NCBI RefSeq assembly: GCF_028356935.1
Contig: NZ_CP102798.1
Coordinates: forward strand, 3,224,001-3,288,000
Reading direction: 5' to 3'
Source of the DNA: Lysinibacillus sp. OF-1
Lineage (GTDB): Bacteria; Bacillota; Bacilli; Bacillales_A; Planococcaceae
DNA: 64,000 nucleotides
Positions 1 through 10,092 of the stretch are shown here, in pieces. The notes under the pieces are model-generated. The model ran no database searches. It was not told the origin of the DNA and saw only the letters and a program-made list of their open reading frames with translations. The first letter of the stretch is position 1. Every line of letters begins with the position of its first letter. The position numbers and the translations under genes are program-made.

Positions 1-246
1 GCTAGGTTCACTTACCCCAATAGCATTTACACGGTTGCCAAGAGCTGTTGCCGTAGCAGTGACAATTTCAGGTGTAATTTTTTGACCATCTTTTAATTCA
101 TTTACCTCGTAAAGTACTTCAAACCCGCCCTGTAAGTCAAGACCAAGCTTGATGTCCTTTAAGACGCCGTTTACAGTCGTACTAATTCCTGCTGCGAAAA
201 GCACTAGAATTAATAGGAATGCAACTATACGACTTTTTAGTTTCAT
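1..246 (-). CDS. secDF: SecDF protein-export membrane subunit, N-terminal fragment (runs off the left edge)
   Basis: The first 82 codons are present. The protein starts with an ATG (244-246) after a GGAGGA ribosome site, has one hydrophobic segment at about residues 6-24, and then the SecD hallmark DIKLGLDLQGG, followed by the start of the periplasmic-type P1 domain. SecDF is a proton-driven membrane accessory of the Sec translocon that pulls secreted proteins outward. Its position next to comN and spoVB is the Bacillus subtilis order. The remaining protein is outside the window, so whether SecD and SecF are fused here, as in Bacillus, cannot be seen. Confidence 0.93.
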   Translation of the reverse strand, partial: MKLKSRIVAFLLILVLFAAGISTTVNGVLKDIKLGLDLQGGFEVLYEVNELKDGQKITPEIVTATATALGNRVNAIGVSEPS

Positions 247-593
247 CAATAAATCCTCCTCGAATTGGTGTAAGGGCTGTCCTTACACGCCAAACAAGTA
301 ACTAGCAATACCTTTTGAAACGTTTAATCCTCCTTTTCCTTTAGAATCGTGTTACCTGTGTCTCAAAAAGGTTGCTCTACTTATTCAATCGTTCATAACG
401 CGCAAGTTTATCTTTGTATTATTAGGTACTAGCCTTCCAAATGCAAGTAAAAGAGCATTCAAGACTTATGTAAGTAAAAACTTATTCAAAATAAAAAAAG
501 CGCAACACACTTATTATGAAACAGGTTGCGCTTGGTGTCAATTCAACACATTTAGGATTCTTTGAAATATTGTAAAATTTGACACATCCTTGA
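247..593. other. Intergenic region between comN and secDF
   Basis: No convincing gene is present. On the minus strand the region holds the comN terminator (498-533) and then an unusually long upstream leader for secDF of about 200 bases. A short inverted repeat (TGTAAGG / CCTTACA at about 269-287) lies just upstream of the secDF ribosome site. I could not assign it to a known riboswitch class. Confidence 0.5.
498..533 (-). terminator. Rho-independent terminator after comN
   Basis: A 9-bp perfect stem (AAGCGCAAC / GTTGCGCTT, 498-506 and 525-533) is followed on the minus strand by a run of seven T residues. It lies directly downstream of comN, separating it from secDF. Confidence 0.85.
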
Positions 594-902
594 TTACGTT
601 CTAACTGGACCAAGCAGTAATTGTAATTCTTCCATACCTACTTCTTCAAACCAATTATTACTTTGTAAAAACTCTACTTGATTAAATGAGACAATATCAG
701 ATGGTGATACCGCAAAAATGGTCGCAATCACCTCATGTAAACGTAGCTGTTCGATTTTCTTTTTACGCCATTTTTTTTCAATACAGTAGCGCCAAAGTTC
801 TTCCGCCGTAATGGCATCATATTGATAATGTTTGAACTCTGCCATCTTACTATCAATTGCCGGACGGATTTTTTCAAATAGTTGCTCATATTGCATACTC
901 AT
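594..902 (-). CDS. comN: ComN-type post-transcriptional regulator
   Basis: A 102-residue acidic/charged protein without membrane segments. Size and position between secDF and spoVB match B. subtilis ComN (YrzD), a small cytosolic protein that promotes accumulation of late competence comE transcripts and binds DivIVA. The helix rich in K, W and R (residues about 38-50) and the FAVSPSDIVSFNQVEFL segment are family-like. It is divergently placed from spoVB with about 90 bases between the starts. Identification rests on synteny plus size and general sequence, and no catalytic motif is expected. Confidence 0.75.
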   Translation of the reverse strand: MSMQYEQLFEKIRPAIDSKMAEFKHYQYDAITAEELWRYCIEKKWRKKKIEQLRLHEVIATIFAVSPSDIVSFNQVEFLQSNNWFEEVGMEELQLLLGPVRT

Positions 903-995
903 TTTGAATCATCTCCAATCAAAGTCGTAACGTAAGACATGTTTGCATACAAATAGTGTAAATGAATTTTTGCGGCTTGAGAAGGGACGGATGGC

Positions 996-2513
996 ATGAG
1001 TTCTTTTGTAAGAGGTACATTATTTTTAATGTTCGTGATTTTTTTATCTAAACTTTTTGGCTTCTTTTATAGAATGCAATTTATGCGTATTGCTGGTGAA
1101 GAGGCTGTCGGCATTTATATGACCGTCTATCCAGCATTTATTTTCTTTATCTCACTCATTCAACTTGGACTACCTATCGCTGTAGCTAAAATCGTGGCAG
1201 AATTACTAGCAAAAAATAAGCGCGAAAACATCTTTGGTGTCATGCGTACGGCCATTCTTTGGTCATTCATTGGTATGATCATTTTTATGCCACTCGTTGC
1301 ACTCACAATACCATATATTTCGACGACGCTCTTACATAATGAACAGACAACATTTACGCTATGGATTGCGCTCTTTGCTGTACCTGTGTCCGTTGGATCT
1401 GGGTTATTACGTGCTTATTTACAGGGTGTAGCTAAAATTACCCCAACTGCTTGGGCTCAAATGATTGAGCAAATTGTCCGAATTAGCTTCATTACGTTAA
1501 TGCTGCCTTATGTGGCTAATTACAATAATGCGGCTGTTACTGCGGCTGCTGCAATGGGTATTACACTTCTTGCTGAGGTTGTAGCATTCCTCTATTTATG
1601 GCTACATTATATCGTTTCGAAAAAGAGACTATTGACGCGTAAAACTAAAATCGAAGGCTACCCTGCATCACCCATGCTACGTATTGCCCTTCCCTCTGCG
1701 GGCAGTAAGCTGTTTGGTTCTTTCACTTGGTTTTTAGAACCGATTATCTTTTTAAAAGCTTTGACAGTCGCAGGTTTAACTGCTTCTGCTGCTACTATTT
1801 TATATGGTGTCATCTCTGGTGTTTTAGTACCCTTACTATTATTTCCAGCTTTTGTATCAACAGCCTTATCCATTGTACTAATTCCAGCTGTGAGTGATGC
1901 CGTCGCTCGACAGCACATCCCGCTGTTACAAGAGCGAATTTCGGTCTCCCTAAGATTATCTTCCTTAGTAGGCTGCTTTGCTGCTACGTATTTCTTTGTA
2001 CATGGTGATGAATTAGCTATGAAGCTCTTCCATTTAGAAGAAAATCGGGGGTACGTTAAAATTTTAGCACCAATTTTTTATTTTTATTATATTCAAAGCC
2101 CGCTCCATTCTATCTTACAAGCGATTGGTGAAGCTAGAGCTGCTATGATGAACTCCATCTATGGTGGACTCGGTAAATTATTTGTGATGTTTGTACTAGC
2201 CTCTCAACCTGGCATTCAGGAAAAAGGAGCCGTCGTAGCTATTGGCTTTGGTGTTTTACTGACGTCCTTCCTGCATATCGCAACTGTTAGACAAAGAAAA
2301 AACCTACGTGCTGGCTTCAGAATGTTTGTCGTACCTTATAGTTGCTTTATTGCCGTTTGTGTCGCACAGTATTTTCTTATTCCAATATTATCACTACCAT
2401 TTATTTTGAGCAGTGGTGTTACATTATTTTTACTGTTTACTTTTTTATTATTTACCAATCAGTTACGAATCACTGATTTCCGCTACATCAAAAAATTAGC
2501 GAAGAAGGTTTAA
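996..2513 (+). CDS. spoVB: SpoVB-family lipid II flippase-like sporulation protein
   Basis: The protein has 505 residues with about 14 hydrophobic segments spread over its length and no soluble domain, typical of MATE-like MVF/polysaccharide transporters. In B. subtilis SpoVB is needed for spore cortex peptidoglycan, presumably flipping lipid-linked precursors across the outer forespore membrane. The start ATG follows an AAGGGACGG ribosome site. It is the only plus-strand gene of this block and converges on the DUF421 gene, their stop codons overlapping by 4 bases. Its neighbours comN and yrbG are those of B. subtilis spoVB. Confidence 0.9.
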   Translation: MSSFVRGTLFLMFVIFLSKLFGFFYRMQFMRIAGEEAVGIYMTVYPAFIFFISLIQLGLPIAVAKIVAELLAKNKRENIFGVMRTAILWSFIGMIIFMPLVALTIPYISTTLLHNEQTTFTLWIALFAVPVSVGSGLLRAYLQGVAKITPTAWAQMIEQIVRISFITLMLPYVANYNNAAVTAAAAMGITLLAEVVAFLYLWLHYIVSKKRLLTRKTKIEGYPASPMLRIALPSAGSKLFGSFTWFLEPIIFLKALTVAGLTASAATILYGVISGVLVPLLLFPAFVSTALSIVLIPAVSDAVARQHIPLLQERISVSLRLSSLVGCFAATYFFVHGDELAMKLFHLEENRGYVKILAPIFYFYYIQSPLHSILQAIGEARAAMMNSIYGGLGKLFVMFVLASQPGIQEKGAVVAIGFGVLLTSFLHIATVRQRKNLRAGFRMFVVPYSCFIAVCVAQYFLIPILSLPFILSSGVTLFLLFTFLLFTNQLRITDFRYIKKLAKKV

Positions 2514-3145
2514 GATTCTTTTAATTGGATGTGGAGCTTATGGTCTTCCCAAATACAAAAAAATACCGTTTCACTGTTTGTTATATTGTTTTTAGCTAGC
2601 TCACCCATTAACCAATCCACATCTTTATGCATGGTCAATAAATGTCTTTCTTGAATATCGCCATCGATAATAAGTGGATACACGAAAGCTTTTTCATCTT
2701 TTTTATAGATGGAAAGATTGCCTGATGGCTCTAAATAGGCAAATGCCACATCTGTCACTGATGCAACGCCATTTTCTCGTAATTGCTGACATAAATCATC
2801 TAAATTATAGCGGTGTTTTCGCATCTCACTCTCTAAAATAACACCATCTTTTACTAATAAAGCTGGGTCACCATCCACTAAATCTCGTATTTTTTTGAAC
2901 TTTAACGATAAGTAAGCACTTAAAATTTGAATAAAGAGCAAAATAATGATAGGTAGTATGGCATTAAAGAGAGGATTTTTAAAGTCATCTAGCGCAAAAG
3001 CAGCAACTTCTGCAATCAATACAAATACAACCAAATCTATGACTGATAATTCTCCTACTTCTCGTTTACCCATTAAACGGAAAACAATGATAATAAACAC
3101 ATATAAAAAACAAGTTCGAAAAATAATATGGTAATATTCTTCCAT
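2510..3145 (-). CDS. DUF421 membrane protein (YrbG-like)
   Basis: A 211-residue protein with three N-terminal membrane helices (about residues 10-75) followed by a cytosolic domain with the DUF421 signature DGDPALLVKDGVI and an RKHRYNLDDLCQQLRENG helix. B. subtilis YrbG and YetF/YkjA are relatives whose functions are not firmly established, though YetF has been linked to spore germination. The stop overlaps that of spoVB. Synteny with B. subtilis yrbG supports the assignment. Confidence 0.88.
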   Translation of the reverse strand: MEEYYHIIFRTCFLYVFIIIVFRLMGKREVGELSVIDLVVFVLIAEVAAFALDDFKNPLFNAILPIIILLFIQILSAYLSLKFKKIRDLVDGDPALLVKDGVILESEMRKHRYNLDDLCQQLRENGVASVTDVAFAYLEPSGNLSIYKKDEKAFVYPLIIDGDIQERHLLTMHKDVDWLMGELAKNNITNSETVFFCIWEDHKLHIQLKES

Positions 3146-3281
3146 AGAAACACCCCCATACTATCAAAGTGACCTTACTTATTGTTTTTTATACAATTTT
3201 CAAGGAATAGTCTCCACTTGTTCGTACACAATAACAAAGAACAAAATGCTTAACGACTATAAAAACAAACAAGGTGAGAAC

Positions 3282-4124
3282 ATGACAAGGAAAATAATTG
3301 TTTTCGTTGCTGTTTATATGCTCCTGTTGTTAATAAGCCCCTCCCTTATTTACGGATACCAAGAGCCGGAAATACCGGTTCTTATGTATCATCATTTAGA
3401 GGAACATATAAATAATACTACAGTTATTTCACCCGAAAATTTTGAAAATCAAATGAAGGCGCTGAAAGGTGCAGGATATCATACCATTTCTGTTCAGCAA
3501 TTATATGATTACTTAAATGGGCAAACGCCATTACCTCCAAAGCCTATATTAATTACGTTTGATGATGGGTATTTAAGCAATTATGAAAAAGCATACCCTG
3601 TTTTAAAAAAATACGATATGCATGCAGAAATCTTTGTGATTGCAAGCCGAATCCTAGAAAATGATGAAAAAATTCAACAGCCAAAAGAAATTCCAAAGAT
3701 GAGCTGGGAGCAGTTAAAGGAAATGAAGGATTATATGACAATTCAAAGTCACACATGGGATTTGCATTATAAATTACCTTCAGAAAACGGTAGGCTAAAT
3801 GGTGCGGTATATGGACCAGGTTTTGTAGACGGACAACTTGAAAGTTATCATGCATATGAAGAAAGAGTTAGAAATGATTTTATTCGCTCACGAAAAATAA
3901 TAAAAGAAAAACTTGGCTATGAGCCCATTGCTATTAGCTATCCTTACGGTATTCATTCACCATCCACCATAAAATTAGCAAAAGAAGCTGGTTTTAAGAT
4001 GGCCTTTGTTATTCAAAATAAACATGTGAAAAGGGGCGATTCTCTGTTTACGTTAAGCAGAATAACTGTAAACGGCAAAGATTCTGGTGAAGTATTGATC
4101 CATAAAATAAAAACAGCTAACTAG
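3282..4124 (+). CDS. Secreted or membrane-anchored polysaccharide deacetylase
   Basis: A signal or anchor helix lies at residues 4-21, followed by a NodB-type carbohydrate esterase 4 domain. Visible are the metal/base motif TFDDGY and the SHTWDLH motif supplying the two metal-binding histidines, so the catalytic set looks intact. Such enzymes remove N-acetyl groups from cell-wall or biofilm polysaccharides outside the cell. An upstream in-frame ATG exists at 3246, but the ATG at 3282 has the better ribosome site (AAGGTGAG). The gene lies where B. subtilis has yrzE and its target polymer cannot be read from sequence. Confidence 0.88.
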   Translation: MTRKIIVFVAVYMLLLLISPSLIYGYQEPEIPVLMYHHLEEHINNTTVISPENFENQMKALKGAGYHTISVQQLYDYLNGQTPLPPKPILITFDDGYLSNYEKAYPVLKKYDMHAEIFVIASRILENDEKIQQPKEIPKMSWEQLKEMKDYMTIQSHTWDLHYKLPSENGRLNGAVYGPGFVDGQLESYHAYEERVRNDFIRSRKIIKEKLGYEPIAISYPYGIHSPSTIKLAKEAGFKMAFVIQNKHVKRGDSLFTLSRITVNGKDSGEVLIHKIKTAN

Positions 4125-4145
4125 CCATGAGTTCGCTTCATGTGT

Positions 4146-4192
4146 AAAAAAAGACTTACAACATAGCTAATGCCCTATTGTAAGCCTTTTCT
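4146..4192. terminator. Bidirectional terminator between deacetylase gene and yajC
   Basis: The stem AAAGACTTACAA / TTGTAAGCCTTT, with an A run on one side and a T-rich run on the other, sits between convergent gene ends and can serve both strands. Confidence 0.75.
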
Positions 4193-4198
4193 CTTTTG

Positions 4199-4465
4199 TT
4201 ACTGATTGTCATTAACAATTCGCCCAATTGCTTGACGGTCAAATTTCACTCGTACATTGTCAGCGATTTTTAACGTCACTGCTGTGTCCTCAATCGCATC
4301 TACGACACCATGTAGACCACCGATTGTAATGACTTTATCTCCACGTTGCAAACTACTTTGCATATTTTGTGTTTCCTGCTGTCTTTTTTTAGCTGGACGG
4401 ATTAAGATAAACCACATTGCAACGAACATTAATAATATTGGCGCTAATCCTAATAATTGATCCAT
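4199..4465 (-). CDS. yajC: YajC preprotein translocase subunit
   Basis: An 88-residue protein starting at ATG 4465, chosen because it follows an AAAGGGGG ribosome site; a 26-residue longer frame exists upstream but has no such site. It has one N-terminal membrane helix (about residues 3-22) followed by the conserved RPAKKRQQETQ segment and a basic domain with GDKVITIGGLHGVV, both diagnostic of YajC. YajC associates with SecDF in the membrane. In B. subtilis the gene (yrbF) is also directly downstream of tgt. Confidence 0.95.
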   Translation of the reverse strand: MDQLLGLAPILLMFVAMWFILIRPAKKRQQETQNMQSSLQRGDKVITIGGLHGVVDAIEDTAVTLKIADNVRVKFDRQAIGRIVNDNQ

Positions 4466-4651
4466 AATATATCTTGCCCCCTTTCCAAATCTCACTTTTT
4501 TAGTATAGACTATTCCACCAATAAAAAGCGATGGACAAGCCAAAAAATTTTCTCAATTACTAATATTTTTTCTATGATTGACATTATTTTGCTAGAAATA
4601 TTCACTTTTTACAAAGATTTGAATGCTTTTACAAAACGATTGCCATAGTAT

Positions 4652-4680
4652 AAGGACATTAGGCACTGCCTAATGTCCTT
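4652..4680. repeat. 29-base perfect palindromic hairpin
   Basis: Two 14-base arms (AAGGACATTAGGCA and its complement) flank a single C. No T run follows on either strand in the usual place, so a classical terminator is not certain. It may instead be an RNA processing or stability structure. Confidence 0.7.
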
Positions 4681-4733
4681 TCATAGTGTTGAAAAACAAA
4701 ACCATTCATAGAATTTATATGAAAGGTGAAAAA

Positions 4734-4818
4734 GGATTTCCGTTGCAGGCTACTTGCTTTCCTGTGGGCGAGCGCCGAGCTATCCCACGGGAGTCAAGTA
4801 GCCTTCCACTCCAATCCA
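4734..4818 (+). repeat. Intergenic fold-back repeat, copy 1
   Basis: This element starts with GGATTTCCGTT, ends with CCACTCCAATCC, and folds on itself through GGCTACTTG / CAAGTAGCC and TGTGGG / TCCCAC arms around a GC-rich loop. The same outer blocks recur in inverted order in the element at 4992-5126, so the two belong to one repeat family. It is non-coding and resembles the long imperfect hairpins common between genes in Bacillaceae. Confidence 0.7.
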
Positions 4819-4991
4819 TAAAAATGTTTCTGTTTAGCAAAGATCTTCAAATAAAGTGAAGGTATTCATTACTCTTTATGGAGGGTGTTGTCACTCATCA
4901 CTTCTCCACATTGAAAATAAGAGGCTATCCTTTCTCTAATCATACAAATACGGCTCGTATGAAAGATAAGGAAAAGACATTTTTGCAGAAT

Positions 4992-5126
4992 GGTTGATTG
5001 GAGTGGAGCCAGTGTCACTCCTAGGGGATTTAGCGTCATAGAGGAGACCCTGGAGCGAACGCAGTGAGTGAAGCGGCTCATCTGACGCCCCCTGGAAAGG
5101 ACGCTGGTGGAACGGAAATCAACCCC
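4992..5126 (-). repeat. Intergenic fold-back repeat, copy 2 (inverted)
   Basis: Read on the minus strand it begins GATTTCCGTT, contains CTTTCC and a GGAGTG block, and ends CTCCACTCCAATC, matching the boundary blocks of the 4734-4818 copy while the centre differs and is longer. The centre includes GCGAACGCAGTGAGTGAAGC, which is GC-rich compared with its surroundings. Confidence 0.65.
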
Positions 5127-5209
5127 TCGCCTTACAAAATTGCTTATTATGCCGTTGACATTACCTTTTTTATTTCGATTCAGTAACATAAAATGAAAGA
5201 CGTAATGGC

Positions 5210-6358
<1,149 letters not shown>

Positions 6359-6411
6359 CTAAAAATCCTCTCTTATCTGAAGTAAAAACAGTACTTCGAT
6401 TGTATCCACTA

Positions 6412-7452
6412 TTATTTTTTCGGACGTATAAACATCGCATCTCCAAAACTAAAGAAGCGATATTTTTCCTCCACTGCTTGCTGATAGGCACTTAAAATAG
6501 TTTCTCGAGTAGCTAGCGTACTAACAAGCATGACAAGTGTTGATTTCGGTAAATGGAAGTTTGTAATTAACCCATCCACCACCGTAAAGTTGTAGCCTGG
6601 ATAAATGAAAATAGACGTCCAACCTTGTTCTGCTCGCACTTCCCCCTCATATTTAGAGCCAATTGTCTCCAATGTACGTGTAGAGGTTGTCCCAACAGCT
6701 ATGACCTTGCCGCCGTTTTGCTTAACACGATTAATCGTATCTGCCGCTTGTTCGGTCACACTATAGAATTCAGCGTGCATTTCATGGTTTTCAATCGAAT
6801 CCACACTAACAGGACGGAAAGTGCCGAGACCCACATGTAGCGTGATAAAGACCACTTCTACACCTTTCGCTTTTACCTGCTCTAATAATTGCTCCGTGAA
6901 ATGTAGTCCCGCTGTTGGTGCTGCAGCTGAGCCACGTTCTTTGGCATAAACCGTTTGGTAACGATCCTTGTCCTCAAGTTTTTCACGAATATATGGAGGC
7001 AACGGCATTTCACCAAGTTGCTCTAATATTTCATAAAAGATGCCATCATAATGAAAGTCAAATGTACGTCCGCCATGTTCAAGCTCTCCTGTACAAGTAG
7101 CTGTTAATAAACCTTCACCAAATGTGATAACAGTTCCTACTTTTACACGCTTAGCTGGTTTTACAAGTGTTTCCCACTCATCTGTACCAGCTAATTGCTT
7201 TAATAACAATACTTCTATATGTGCACCTGTTTCCTCTTTCACACCCATTAAGCGAGCAGGTAAGACTCTTGTATCATTTAATACGAGACAATCTCCAGCA
7301 TGTAGCTCATCTAAAACGTGAGCAAAATGGTGGTGCTCTACTTTAGTAGCGCCAGGTGTAACAACCATTAAGCGGCTCGCAGTACGATCAATTAATGGCG
7401 TTTGAGCAATAAGCTCCTCCGGTAATTCAAAATCAAAATCTTCTACACGCAT
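6412..7452 (-). CDS. queA: S-adenosylmethionine:tRNA ribosyltransferase-isomerase
   Basis: 346 residues starting MRVEDFDF, matching the family start. The longer open frame (to 7506) would overlap ruvB and lacks a better ribosome site, while ATG 7452 follows AGAAGGAAG. QueA moves the ribosyl part of SAM onto preQ1 in tRNA to make epoxyqueuosine. Signature regions [24 protein letters not shown] and NFHLPKSTL are visible. The next gene downstream is tgt, which acts one step earlier. Confidence 0.97.
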   Translation of the reverse strand: MRVEDFDFELPEELIAQTPLIDRTASRLMVVTPGATKVEHHHFAHVLDELHAGDCLVLNDTRVLPARLMGVKEETGAHIEVLLLKQLAGTDEWETLVKPAKRVKVGTVITFGEGLLTATCTGELEHGGRTFDFHYDGIFYEILEQLGEMPLPPYIREKLEDKDRYQTVYAKERGSAAAPTAGLHFTEQLLEQVKAKGVEVVFITLHVGLGTFRPVSVDSIENHEMHAEFYSVTEQAADTINRVKQNGGKVIAVGTTSTRTLETIGSKYEGEVRAEQGWTSIFIYPGYNFTVVDGLITNFHLPKSTLVMLVSTLATRETILSAYQQAVEEKYRFFSFGDAMFIRPKK

Positions 7453-7468
7453 GAAAAAACTTCCTTCT

Positions 7469-8473
7469 TTATGTTTGTTGTGGATACTCATATCCAAAAT
7501 GTTCATAGGCTAAATGTGTGGCAACTCTTCCCCGTGGTGTACGTTGAATAAGGCCAATTTGCATCAAATAAGGTTCATATACATCCTCTATCGTAACCCG
7601 TTCCTCACCAATCGATGCCGCAAGCGTATCTAAGCCCACTGGACCGCCTTGGAAGCGCTCAATCATGTTCGTTACAAGTTTATGGTCGATATGATCAAGC
7701 CCTCTAGGATCAACTTGTAACAGCTCTAGCGCTTGCTGTGCAAGACCCTCCGTTATCATACCATCTCCAAGCACTTGTGCATAATCTCGTACTCGTTTTA
7801 ATAGACGATTCGCAATTCGAGGTGTTCCGCGTGAGCGTCTCGCCATTTCCATTGCCGCTACTTGCTCAATTTTCACCTCAAATAAATGAGCACTTCGCAC
7901 CACAATTTCAGCAAGTGAACGATCATCATAATATTCTAAGCGTAGTAACACACCAAAGCGATCCCTTAAAGGGGCTGATAAGGCGCCAGCTCTTGTTGTA
8001 GCACCTACAAGGGTAAAGGGAGGTAAATCAAGGCGTACAGAACGTGCTTCTGGACCTTTCCCCACCACAATATCTAAACAGAAGTCCTCCATTGCTGGAT
8101 ATAGCACTTCTTCAATGGCACGGGAGAGTCGATGAATTTCATCTATAAATAAAACGTCCCCAGGCTCAAGTGAACTTAAAATAGCTGCTAAATCCCCTGG
8201 GCGCTCAATTGCAGGGCCACTCGTCATGCGTACATTGACATTCATCTCATTCGCAATAACAGCAGCTAATGTCGTTTTACCAAGTCCCGGAGGTCCATAT
8301 AACAGCACATGGTCTAAACTTTCTTGGCGAAGCTTTGCCGCTTCAATGAATATTTGTAAGTTTTCCTTCACTTTATGTTGCCCAATATACTGCGTTAATT
8401 TTTGAGGGCGTAAAGATAATTCAAACTGCTCATCATAGCTACCTGCCTCACTTGCCATCATACGTTCAGACAT
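7469..8473 (-). CDS. ruvB: Holliday junction branch-migration helicase RuvB
   Basis: A 334-residue AAA+ ATPase with Walker [10 protein letters not shown], Walker [10 protein letters not shown], sensor 1 GATTRAG, and a C-terminal winged-helix domain ([11 protein letters not shown]). RuvB hexamers drive branch migration of Holliday junctions together with RuvA. It follows ruvA with an 18-base gap. Confidence 0.98.
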   Translation of the reverse strand: MSERMMASEAGSYDEQFELSLRPQKLTQYIGQHKVKENLQIFIEAAKLRQESLDHVLLYGPPGLGKTTLAAVIANEMNVNVRMTSGPAIERPGDLAAILSSLEPGDVLFIDEIHRLSRAIEEVLYPAMEDFCLDIVVGKGPEARSVRLDLPPFTLVGATTRAGALSAPLRDRFGVLLRLEYYDDRSLAEIVVRSAHLFEVKIEQVAAMEMARRSRGTPRIANRLLKRVRDYAQVLGDGMITEGLAQQALELLQVDPRGLDHIDHKLVTNMIERFQGGPVGLDTLAASIGEERVTIEDVYEPYLMQIGLIQRTPRGRVATHLAYEHFGYEYPQQT

Positions 8474-8491
8474 GCACCTTCCCTCCTTTCC

Positions 8492-9112
8492 TTATTTTAT
8501 TTTTAGCAATAGTTGCAACGCTTGTTTCATAAAGGCATCTGTCGTTTCCAGCTTGTCGTTGTCCTCAAGCTGTGGACGAATTTTTTCGAGCTCTTTTTCA
8601 GAATAACCAAGTGCCATTAACGCCAGTATAGCTTCTTCTAGCTCATGCTTATAAGGATTCACACCAAACAATGGTAGCTCATGTTCTGCACTAGGAAGCT
8701 CCAATGTATCTAATAACGAGCCTAGCTTGCCCTTCAAATCAAGAATCATTTGACGTGCCGTTTTTTTCCCAACCCCAGGGAACTTCACTAAAAACGCTTC
8801 GTCCTCCCGCTCAATGGCACTAATAACCTGTTGCGGATTCCCAGTAGCTAAAATCGCTAGAGCCCCCTTTGGCCCTATGCCAGATACTAATATTAGCTTT
8901 CGAAATAGCTCACGTTGATCTAGATTAGGGAAACCATATAAAACTTGTGCATCCTCTCGTACATGCAAATGAACATATATCTGTTGCTCCAGGGCTGATG
9001 TGCGGAATGCAAACGGATTGGGCGTATGAAGTTGCCAGCCAATACCTTGTTGTTCTAATACTATAAACTCAGGTGTAATACGAGTTACTTGTCCTTTTAA
9101 ATAATCATACAT
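8492..9112 (-). CDS. ruvA: Holliday junction DNA-binding protein RuvA
   Basis: 206 residues comprising an N-terminal OB fold (MYDYLKGQVTRI), a central helix-hairpin-helix domain (VSGIGPKGALAIL and FPGVGKKTARQMI), and a C-terminal UBA-like domain that contacts RuvB (EEAILALMALGYSEKE). RuvA tetramers hold the four-way junction. It forms an operon with ruvB and, as in many Firmicutes, ruvC is not adjacent. Confidence 0.97.
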   Translation of the reverse strand: MYDYLKGQVTRITPEFIVLEQQGIGWQLHTPNPFAFRTSALEQQIYVHLHVREDAQVLYGFPNLDQRELFRKLILVSGIGPKGALAILATGNPQQVISAIEREDEAFLVKFPGVGKKTARQMILDLKGKLGSLLDTLELPSAEHELPLFGVNPYKHELEEAILALMALGYSEKELEKIRPQLEDNDKLETTDAFMKQALQLLLKIK

Positions 9113-9224
9113 CTATAATCCCTCACAATCATCGTCTTCGATTATAGCATATAGCGAACGAATGCTCGACAAAAAGTAGTGGCAAAAGCGCTGTTGCCAA
9201 ACAAAAATGACCGCCAAATGACGG

Positions 9225-10004
9225 TCATTTTTTAACAAATCTATCAATATCGTACCACAGTTTTGGCCAATAGGTGAGGGCTCGTTTTGTGAATGGCACT
9301 AAATAATCTAAAAATACTAGCTGTTGCTCTAGTGGTAAATCCACTGCAAAAAGCCATTCTCGTAATAGCTCATTCGGATATTTCAAACGATGGAGCTTTC
9401 TTTTATCCAGTCGTTTCAGCTCAGGTAATTCGGCAAAAATTTTCCCAAGATCATAATCAACAGCAGGTAATACACGATGCAACCATAAAATATATTCATC
9501 ATCTGCTTCGCCAAGATGTGCTAAATCAAAATCAATTAAACGTAATTGGCCATCAGAGCACCATAAAAAATTATGATGAACCACATCCCCATGTAATAGT
9601 GTGATTTCTTTTTCAGGCGCATCCTCTAATGCAATCAGTTGTAAAGATTTATCACTATAATGCACAATTTGATCGATTTCTTCTTTTGTTAAAAAAGCTC
9701 GAAACTCATTTCTTCTACTTTTAAAACGCATATGACGCATTTGCCATTTTAAAAGCTGCGAGTAGGTATGCAAGCCTGGCATTCGCTGCCAAGCTATTTT
9801 TTTATGTGTATCATGTAAAGCTATTAATAATTTAAGAGATTCTTCACGATCTTTTTTATATGCAAAGTTAGCACCATGGCTTCCTTCTTGCCATACTTGC
9901 ACAATTAACTGCTCATCATCACTCTGGACCAATGGTAAGATTAGAGAAGGCTCCATGCGTCCTAACTGGCGATGAATTGCTCTCACCTTCTCTGCAATTT
10001 CCAC
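9225..10004 (-). CDS. CotS/YsxE-like phosphotransferase-fold protein, spore-coat associated
   Basis: 259 residues from a GTG at 10004, with a kinase-like choline/aminoglycoside phosphotransferase fold: HGDVVHHNFLW (catalytic loop) and LIDFDLAHLGEAD (metal-binding DFD-type loop). Close relatives CotS, YutH and YsxE are spore coat or coat-linked proteins of uncertain enzymatic activity. It lies immediately downstream of the LysM coat gene. The reading frame stays open upstream to the TGA at about 10,100 (giving a family-like GEKAYIVEE segment) but has no ATG, GTG or TTG there. The N-terminal lobe is therefore short or begins at a non-standard codon. Confidence 0.75.
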   Translation of the reverse strand: MEIAEKVRAIHRQLGRMEPSLILPLVQSDDEQLIVQVWQEGSHGANFAYKKDREESLKLLIALHDTHKKIAWQRMPGLHTYSQLLKWQMRHMRFKSRRNEFRAFLTKEEIDQIVHYSDKSLQLIALEDAPEKEITLLHGDVVHHNFLWCSDGQLRLIDFDLAHLGEADDEYILWLHRVLPAVDYDLGKIFAELPELKRLDKRKLHRLKYPNELLREWLFAVDLPLEQQLVFLDYLVPFTKRALTYWPKLWYDIDRFVKK

Positions 10005-10092
10005 TTGCTTCGCTCGTTTGACAAAATAATGATTCGATTCATACTTATATTTCCAAATGTTTGACTTTAACTCTTCTACAATATACGCTTTT

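Larger units (their letters stand above)
4466..5209. other. 744-base intergenic region between tgt and yajC
   Basis: No gene is supported: the short open frames here have no ribosome sites or family-like sequence. The region carries a 29-base near-perfect palindrome (4652-4680) and two inverted copies of a large fold-back repeat (4734-4818 and 4992-5126), listed separately. Confidence 0.6.

Noticed and set aside
4869..5189. Minus-strand 106-codon frame between tgt and yajC
   Set aside because: It runs through the fold-back repeat copy and lacks a ribosome site.
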